Below the pieces are notes generated by a model, which worked only from the letters and a program-made list of their open reading frames with translations, did not search any database and was not told the DNA's origin. Of a stretch of DNA of 64,000 bases, positions 56,537 through 64,000 are shown one piece after another. Both the position numbers and the translations under genes were made by a program. Each line of letters opens with the position of its first letter. The first letter of the stretch is position 1. The stretch is from Ulva prolifera (Eukaryota > Chlorophyta > Ulvophyceae > Ulvales > Ulvaceae). The DNA lies in the NCBI GenBank assembly GCA_023078555.1, contig CM041196.1, positions 3,286,001 through 3,350,000 of the forward strand, read 5' to 3'.

Positions 56537-56791
56537 GATCAGCTATGTCTCGCGGCGCAGTTGTTGGTCAGGGACGCAGCGCGTGTGGCGAATGCATCCA
56601 GCAGGAGGAGCGGTACACCCGGCCCCTCCGCCACACACCTTGGACTGCAAAGCGCCGCTGTGGCACGATCATGGACCGTCCAACGCAGCTAAAAAGGTAC
56701 CGTACTTGCTCAACATTGTTAGGAGCTGCACCATTAGGGTAGTCAGGATGGGATGAACGTTGTAGATCAGTTCGGGTAGCCGTTGATCGCC
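56537..56791. promoter_or_regulatory. Compact bidirectional upstream region, mTERF (-) / DWNN (+)
   Basis: Only 255 bp separate the two start codons, so both promoters and both 5' UTRs must fit in it. No TATA or other motif was assigned with confidence. Confidence 0.5.
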
Positions 56792-59059
56792 ATGTCTTCC
56801 CATCAGATGTGGTATAAACTGCGCAATGAGCTCAAGTACAGAGAATTGCCTGTTCCTTCGACGTTTATGACCATCGGTGAGCTGCGAGGTTTGATAATAG
56901 AGCACCTGGGCTTACCTGATGGAGAGACAGTGGTTCTGTTCCCTGACGAAGATCTAGCGTACGAGACGCCGTATCCCGACGTGAAGCAGTTTCCACGCGG
57001 CTCGCGATTCAGAGCTACACGAACAACGGTGGAGCAGCTTGCCAAGGATGGCGAGCAGAGAGCGGGTCAACCAGAGGCCGGTGCTAAAGCTGGTGAGCGG
57101 GCTAAAAAAGCTGAAGAAGCTGCTAAATCGGACGGAGAGTCTGAGGAATCGGAGTTTGGCCCCGATCCATGGGACCGGGACGCGGGCGATAGATGGAAGG
57201 AGAAGGAAAAGCGCACAGGAAAGCAAAAAGCGGCGGCCAAGGAGCAAGATGTCGTGGCGGTTGAAGGTAAGGCTGCGATAGCTGTACTGTACAGTAAATG
57301 AATATCACAGTACAGCAGTGAGTAATCACATCTGCCATCAGTATGGCGGCAGTGCTCAGATACCCAACACCTGTACGTTAACCATCTCAGCACGACACCC
57401 CCGAACCTATGCCTCTGTGTGACGAAATGGCCTTAGGCTGCATTCATATGTGTTTGATGTGGTGCAGCAAAAACTCCAGCGCCATCGCGTCCGGCAGCCA
57501 CTGCTCAGATCCCTGACAGCCTGGAGCTACCAGCATTAACTTACCCACAGCAAAGCCGTGAGCTTACACAGCACGAGTGGGAGGAAAAGCTCAAACCACG
57601 CCAGAAGGCACCGGCGGATGGCAGTGCTGTCCAGGACAGCGCCCTTCCTGCTGGGTCCGACATGCCGGAGCATCCTCCTCCATCTTCCACCGCTCTTGTC
57701 CCTGCTGAGACCCGAGCTGTTCCCACTATCGCCACAAAGAAGCCGTCTCTACTGCAACAGCATCCAGAGATCCAATATCGCTGCCGGTCCTTTCTGCCAC
57801 AAGCTCCAGTGGAGCTGCTGTACGAAGTGTTCGGGGTCGGTCATACCATGAAACGTGCGGAGTGGGAGAAGTGGCGCGTAGACAATGCAGAGCGCAACCC
57901 CCCGCAGGAACCACCTCAGTCTACCACCCTCAGGTCCAGTGAAGGCCGCGGTGGGCGCCACCTCTCCCGCCCTCCTTCGCAGCGCCGCTCCCGCAGTCCC
58001 CGCCACCACGCATCCCGCGAACGCGACGGCAGCGGCACCCGCTCCCACGGCCGCACGCCTGTGTTCTCCCCCAAAGCATCACCGCAAAGGCAAGCACGGC
58101 GCTCCGCGCGCTCGCCGTTCGAGCTTGACAGGTGGCGCGACTCAGACACGGGCGCGCGGAGATCGTATGACGCCCGCGATCGCCGTCGTGCCACACAGGA
58201 TCCCGACGGCGACGCCCGCAGCCCATGGCAGACAGCACGGTCGGGATCGCGCTCCCCGGCTGGACGGGATTTGCCGCGGAGTCACGCGGAACTAGCCCCA
58301 GATGCAGCCCGTCGCAGCGGCTCACGGTCACAGCGCCGCGCATCACCGACGCCCTCGCCTCCCCGGCATGCCGCGGCGCCCCGCCGTCGCCATTTCGACA
58401 CACAGCTGCCGCCAAAGGCTCCCCGGCACCAAGAAACACGTGCCGCGGTGCCGCGCAGGCGCCCGAATGCCTCACACACACCTCCACCAAGCCGTGAGCG
58501 CAGCTGTGGGGCGCAGCAGGAGCGGGGCACAGCTGCGGCGAATGCACGTGGGAAGCGAGATAGATCTCCATCAGGGGCCCGGGCGCGGTCACGTTCGCGC
58601 TCTGCATCGCCGCGGCGTGGGGATCGGTCAGTGGGGAAGGCGAGTGGCAAGCGTCGACATGTCGCGCCGGCACGGCGGCGGTCGCGGTCGTCCTCTAGTT
58701 CCAGCTCTAGCTCTAGCTCGTCCTCGTCCTCGAGTTCAGATAGTTCGGGGTCTGAGGGATCTAGCTCTCAGGCAACCTCTGCGGGTGCACGGCCCCGGCC
58801 TCGGTCGCGCTCGCGACGACCGCCACAGCCCCGGCGGCGTCACAAATCCAGCACACCGCCAACACAGCGAGGTGACCGGGACCGTCGTCGGGCCGGGGGT
58901 GAGAGTAAGCGTGGCGGCTTGCGTGGGGAGGCAAGCAATGCAGTTGCACATGAGCGCGACAGTCAACGTCACAACGTTTCTTCCAGGCCAGAGCCTGCCC
59001 CGACGCAGTCACAGGAAGATTTGAAACGGTGTGCATTACAAACATGTAGGGTAGTATAA
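56792..59059 (+). CDS. DWNN-domain protein with C-terminal RS/poly-Ser region (RBBP6-related)
   Basis: Two exons, 56792-57266 and 57468-59059 (phase 1), give 688 aa. Residues 1 to about 80 (MWYKLRNELKYREL, FMTIGELRGLIIEHLGLPDG, VVLFPDEDLAYETPYPD, FPRGSRFRATRTT) follow the ubiquitin-like DWNN pattern of RBBP6/Mpe1, which links mRNA 3'-end processing and ubiquitination. A Lys/Glu-rich linker and a short conserved-looking helix region (PVELLYEVFGVGHTMKRAEW) follow. The second half is Arg/Ser-rich with a pure serine tract, then DSSGSEGSSS. The zinc knuckle and RING finger of full-length RBBP6 are not seen: there are few cysteines and no CxxC pairs. It could be a DWNN-only splicing or processing factor. 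Confidence 0.75.
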
Positions 59060-60788
59060 TGGAGAAGTATGAGTATGGTTGGTTGATGGCGTCCTGCGAG
59101 TCGCTTTGTGCGTAGCACAGAATGGTAGAGTCTTTAGTAGATCAGGTGTGGTTAGTTTACTGGAGCAGCGGTGCCCGGTGTCGCCGGGGCTGCTGCTCAG
59201 CATGGCCCGATTTTGAGGTGGTCCAGCAGCCTTGCTGGGCACGTGGCCGTTGGCTATGTCGATGATGCAAGGTCAATCATGTCCACGTGCACATGCAGTG
59301 ATCGCAGGAACTCACTGAATCTGTCTTGGTTGAGCCCCCAGCGTCATGAGGAGATGAGTGATCCTGCCGGTTGCTTCCTGAATGCCCAGTTTTGAGCTTT
59401 CATGTTCTGAAATTGAGTGCCGCCATGTGCAGTTCATGAGACCGTATGTGTCCATGAGCCTTTTTCACCAAGCATGGGGTGGATGCTATGTTGCCGTGCG
59501 GGACAGTCTACATCACGCTGGGCCTTGATTGCATTGTGTACGATCTGGTTGCAAGAACAGAATGAATCAGTCTATGTGTCGCAATTACCATCTCCGCAGA
59601 AGTCAATCGGTGGCTGCTATTTGGGCATCCCATGTCAGTTATATGACAGCAGTGTGCATGCAGTGGTGTGGTCATTTTGCCCAGCTGTCTGGAGCAAGTG
59701 TGGCATGTGTGCAGGGTCAAGACAAAATCCAAGGTGTCACGCAGGAAGGTCGTCCCGGAGACCCCACCAAAGTCTAGCCAAAGGGCTGCAAAAGATCGAA
59801 GTGCACTCTTTGCTAGGGCCGTTGGTGAGCTGCGAAGATAAATGTAGCGCATTACACCCGAACAGACGCAGTATCTCGCACGCTAGCCAGGGTGCTTGAT
59901 CGTGACCCTAGTATCTGAAGCACTCTGGCAACAGCAACCATGCACCCGTAATGCATCTCTGGTTGTTAGAGGTACAGTAGCTGCTAATGTTGCTCTGGCA
60001 ACAGGGCTCGCAGTGTAAGCTCAGCATGTTGTTAATCCTGTCACATGGAGTGCGAGAGGCTTAATGCTCATGTTCTCATGAGCAGGCGCGGAACAAGCAT
60101 CAATTGATCACATGCACGCACCAATGTTCACAGCACATATTCACAAATTCTTGTCTGGTCCTGCAGATCGATTTTCAATCATTAACAAACGAAACTATCT
60201 GCTTGCGTTCTTCATCCAGCATCACACTTGTGTGGAGTCACGTCACATCGCAATCGATATCTCAGAGAAAACATGATACATCTGATTTACATATCACACC
60301 GCTGCCGCGCAAACACACCGGTGTCAATGAACGAGTGTAGTACAACCATCATGCTGGCATATACATCCAGCGTGCAACACACCAACATGCACGTGTGCAC
60401 GGCCATGACTGTTTGCCATCGATGTGCGGCAATGATACCGTTGCAGACACCACGATGTTGCAGGAGCACTACATGTATCAGGTTGTGGAACACAATGTAA
60501 CGATTTGTGATGATCACACGATTACATGCCATCTGCTCAAGCCCAAAATAATCAAGCCTAATCTGTGAAAAGTTCATGGAGTTGCCTGCCCACAGCGCAA
60601 TCCTCCCCTCCACTACTCCATGCAACATCAGTCAGAATCATGAGAAGTGCACGAAGGATCATTTTCGCATTGCGCAAGGCCACGAGACCTCTAACAGGTG
60701 CCAACAAATCCTCTACCAGCACACGGGCTTTCATGGGGAGCATGACCAGCCACCATCCAGACAAACGATCAAAGCTAGCGATCGATCC
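59060..60788. other. Convergent intergenic region, 1.7 kb
   Basis: Lies between the stops of the DWNN gene (+) and the zinc-module gene (-). Frames of up to 160 codons are open but show no domain, splice logic or composition of protein. No RNA gene, repeat or CRISPR-like structure was recognised. Confidence 0.45.
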
Positions 60789-63700
60789 TCACGGCCCAAA
60801 GCCAGCTGCCTCCATGAGCCGGTTGATCGTGCCGGTCTCGATCGCCTGCTGCACATCCTCCCATGACAGGCCCATCGGCGCCACGAGCTCGACCATGTGT
60901 GCACACTCGCTGCAGCAGTCGCGCGGCAGGTCGTCTCGCTCCTCCGTGACCGTCTTGAACGCCGAGCGGCCCTTCTGCTCACAACACACTTCACACGTGC
61001 GCACGCGCTGCGGCTTGTGGCTACCGCGGCTCACCTTCACCGTCGCCCGGCTGCCGCCGCCGCCGCCGCCACCGCCACTCTTCCCAGCACGGCTCTGCCG
61101 CGGCACGCTGCCACTGGCGGCCAGCTGTACATGCGCCGAGGCGGGCTGCGTGCTGTGCTGAGCCTGCGCACCGGCACTTGCACCCCCGGCAAACACGCCA
61201 TTGGTTGTCCCCGCCACCTGCCCTACGACCTGCGCGCCGGCTCCCTGCCGCGACGTCTGACACATCCCGCACACACCGGTCCGTTCCCCTAGGCTCAGCG
61301 CGCGGCCGCAGTCAAGGCACGCTAAGACCTCCTGCGGCATGGCGGAGCGCGGCGGCGTGGCGGCGGCGGCGGGCGCGGCGGCCCTCGGAAGCGTATCATC
61401 GCCCGGAGGATTCACCGGCGCAGCCGCGGCTGCGTTCATCCCCCACCGCCCCTCCGCGACCGCCGCGATGAATTCCGGAATGTCGTCGCCCTGCATCGAG
61501 ACAGCCGCAGTGGCCCAGGAGGCCTCAACCACGTCTGCCGCGATCACTACGTCCGCCTCCGGGTCCCATGTCACGTTCTTGTCGGCGAGCACCTGCGCCA
61601 TCGTGCCGCGCTCAAACGCGGAGCGCATCGCCGACACGTTGACGCCAGCGCGGCTGCAGCGGCCCCGCAGGCGGTCGCACACCGCGCAGTAGCCCCACCG
61701 CGAGCCCCCCTGCCACTTGTAGAAGCCGAGGCGGTATACCTCTCCACAGAGGCCGCAGAGCTTCGGGATGCGGGGGTTGGCCGGCCGCTGGACCGTCTGC
61801 GGCGCGGCAGCAGCCTCTGCCTCCGGGACGAGGTACGTCTCGTACACCTCGTCGGCCGTGCGGCCGGCGAACGGCGGCGCGGGCGCGGCGGATTGGCTGG
61901 GGGACGCCGCCGGGGCCGCCGCGGGCTGCGGCGGGGCGCGCGCGGGCACCTCGGCGGCGGCCTTGTGGGACGGCCGGTCCGGCAGCACCAGGTCCAAAGT
62001 ACCTGCACATGATGTCGGGATGACCGAACAGGCCATGGGTCGCTCTGACACAGCTCATGGCACAAATCTGCCGGTACGGTGATGGAAGCACGCGCCCCAG
62101 AAACGCTGCATTACGAGTGCGCAGTACGCAGGGAGGTGGCCGACGTCATGCAGAAATGTATAACAAGCCCCATGACACATCATGCGCGTCGCAAGGCTCT
62201 CGCAGTCAGGGGAGCATCCCAGCGCGGAGCACACTGCAGACACCACGTCTCATGCACAGCCGCGGCATCCGGCAGGTGACACGAGCGGGGGCTCCCCATG
62301 ATCCCACAGACGCAGCGAAGCACATCGTCCTTGGGGGGGGGGGGGGCAGGTGGGCGCACCAGTGTGCAGCGCCGACCGCACGGCAGCCTTCGACATCGAG
62401 TACTGCGCAGCGCAGCGCAGCAGCGCGAGGCACTCATGGCACCGCCGCTCGCCGCCGTCCGCGGCCGGGAACTCCGATAGCTCCAGCCGGCGCTCGCAGA
62501 ACGTGCAGCGCGCGCCGCTCGCGGCCTCCCGCGCCGCCGCGATGATGTCCCGCTCCACGTCGCCGCCCCCGGCCGCAGCGACGTAGCCCCCCTCCTGCTT
62601 GACGTCCTGCCGCTTGGCCCGCGGCTCTGCAGGGTCGTAGTACGGGGGCGCGTCCGCGGCGGTGAACGGCCGCGCGGACACCGCGGCTGCGGATGGGGCG
62701 GGCGCGGGGGCGCCGGGCTCGGCGGCGGAGGGGCCGTAGATGGCGGCGACGATCGCGTCGATGTCGACGGCGAGGCGGTAGCTGCTCGCAGACTGGCCAA
62801 CCCGCCAGTCCGCAAAGGCGCTCTGCACCACAGGCGTGCCGATGTCAGGCTGTGACTGGCTGCGGCACAACAGCCGCATGCTCGTACTGCACATGCATAT
62901 GTAGTGCCCGGCGGAATCTCCTCGTCCTGTGCGGTGCTCGGAGACGAACAAGCGTGCCAAAAGTTGCTGTGGCCGGTATGATCCAGGGGTGAGACGTGGA
63001 AGGAGCATGCAGCTTCGACGTTGAGGCTGGCCCGGCCACATGCACGCAGCCGCGAGAAGTTGAGACCACACAGGTGTGGACACGCTGCTGCCAGTTGCAC
63101 TGCAGCTGCACTGGGCGTGCCGGCGCACCCTGAGTATGCGCACAGCCTCCTTCACTGGCGGCCCGTGCACGGCGGTGCCGAACGCGGTGCGGCAGTTGGT
63201 GAACTGCTTGCGCGTGGCGTTGGTGACCTTGCGGGAGCTGTGCAGCACGCGCGCCGCGAGCTCGTCGAGGAAGATGACGCCAAGACCCGCCTCGACGAGC
63301 GTGCGCAGCGACGCCATCGTGACGCCGTGCCGCGTGCTGATGCGGCGGAAGTGGTCACAGGGGCCGCAGTACGCGCAGCCGCCTGTGCCGTCCCGGGAAA
63401 ACGCCTCGAGCTTTAGCCTCTGCCGGCATAGCCTGCACGCATGTATCGCATGCATCAGCACACATGGGCTGACTCATGCATGTGATGCATGCATTGGAAA
63501 CGAAGTCGACATTGCGTGTGGTCCCCTCAACGATTGCGCTGAACGGCAGCCGTGTCCGTCGTGGGCACACATGCGGGCGCTGCCACATGACGCTTGAAGC
63601 ACGTGAACAGGGCAGTTTGGCACCAGGAGATCTTGGCAGCGCGCTGTTGATGCCGCAAGCGGGAGGGCCGCACTTGCAAGGCTTGGTGCCGTCTGCGCCC

Positions 63701-64000
63701 TCCGGCCCGGAGCTGTCATCGTCCTGCTGCGGTTGCGCGGGCTCGTCCCAGTCTTCGTCCACCGCCGGCCGCCGCCGCTTGACGGCAGCCGCCCCGCGCG
63801 CCTCGGTCAGCAGCTCGCTGGGTCGCGCATCCAGGGGTGCGGTCACCGAGAGGGGGGCGGTGCGGGGTGCTGCCGGGGCGAAGAAGGGGGCCAGCCGCGG
63901 CTTGACGTCTGACACGGGGGGCCGGGACTTGAGCGCAGCGAGAAAGGCCTGCCCGCAGGTCTGGTTGAGGGTAGACGCATCTTGCACAGTGATCACCAGC
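60789..64000 (-). CDS. Multi-module Cys4 zinc-binding protein, unidentified, 5' end outside window
   Basis: Exons: 64000(edge)-63674, 63432-63144, 62855-62360, 62002-60789; phases 2, 0 and 1 all agree. It encodes four copies of one module: CxxC, 16-23 residues with a conserved aromatic, CxxC, then a helix ending in a VE.G- or IETG-like turn. Modules: (1) CKLC...CAYC, with GVTMASLRTLVEAG; (2) CTFC...CHEC, with MSKAAVRSALHTG; (3) CGLC...CAVC, with GVNVSAMRSAFERG; (4) CEVC...CSEC, with GLSWEDVQQAIETG. A smaller CLDC...CGMC knuckle (61260-61319) lies between 3 and 4. Linkers are Ala/Pro/Gly-rich, with a nine-glycine tract. A KRRRPAVDE patch in the first exon could be a nuclear signal. Each Cys4 unit resembles zinc ribbons seen near nucleases and in chromatin proteins, but the repeat arrangement was not recognised. 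The first CxxC is split by an intron. At least 770 aa. Confidence 0.8.
62333..62346 (+). repeat. Poly-G run (14 nt) in an intron of the zinc-module gene
   Basis: The tract sits 13 nt inside the intron, just after the donor at 62359 on the gene's own (minus) strand. In the pre-mRNA it is poly-C, as in NDH2 intron 5. Confidence 0.9.

Noticed and set aside
60565-61161. 198-codon plus-strand frame over the last exon of the zinc-module gene
   Set aside because: Antisense of a well-supported Cys4 module, with low-complexity Pro and Arg runs.

Overview
Nuclear DNA of an intron-rich, flagellated, probably photosynthetic protist, most like a green alga. This rests on: about 45 spliceosomal introns that could be placed by reading frame and splice sites; the axonemal protein CFAP45; a plastid-type thioredoxin y; a plant-type SAICAR synthetase with a targeting leader; an NDB-type NAD(P)H dehydrogenase with an EF-hand; an mTERF protein; and a plant-like DPH1 C-terminus. 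The species cannot be named from sequence alone. Gene models were built by eye from frame continuity across GT-AG junctions, so exon ends are predictions.

Layout. 0-4 kb: a 5'-truncated LINE copy, a split minus-strand methyltransferase, and unassigned minus-strand exons. 4.3-7.5 kb: an EF-hand mitochondrial carrier (-). 8.5-11.6 kb: DPH1 (-). 12.3-15.3 kb: CFAP45 (+), with a LINE fragment and target-site duplication in its last intron. 15.9-16.4 kb: thioredoxin y (-). 17.1-21.0 kb: type II NAD(P)H dehydrogenase (+). 22.4-24.2 kb: NF-YC (-). 24.8-27.7 kb: COA6 and SNRNP27 (+), only 23 bp apart. 27.7-36.9 kb: gene-poor, with a second LINE copy, short interspersed repeats, tandem duplications, palindromes and a poly-G run. 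37.0-41.4 kb: a single-exon 1,484-codon disordered ORF (+). 44.3-45.5 kb: armadillo-repeat exons (-). 46.2-48.7 kb: SAICAR synthetase (-). 49.3-52.9 kb: four small genes. 53.9-56.5 kb: mTERF (-). 56.8-59.1 kb: DWNN/RS protein (+). 60.8-64.0 kb: a multi-module Cys4 zinc protein (-), running off the right edge.

The genes serve unrelated housekeeping, organellar and ciliary roles; there is no operon-like pathway. Two architectural themes stand out. Many genes sit head-to-head around short shared upstream regions: DPH1/CFAP45, Trx/NDH2, NF-YC/COA6, PUR7/HIT3-like, a 137-aa gene/72-aa gene, and mTERF/DWNN. Two same-strand pairs are so tight that dicistronic mRNAs are plausible. Introns are mostly phase 0, with GTG-type donors and GCAG/ACAG acceptors. 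GC content at third codon positions differs sharply between exons of the same gene.
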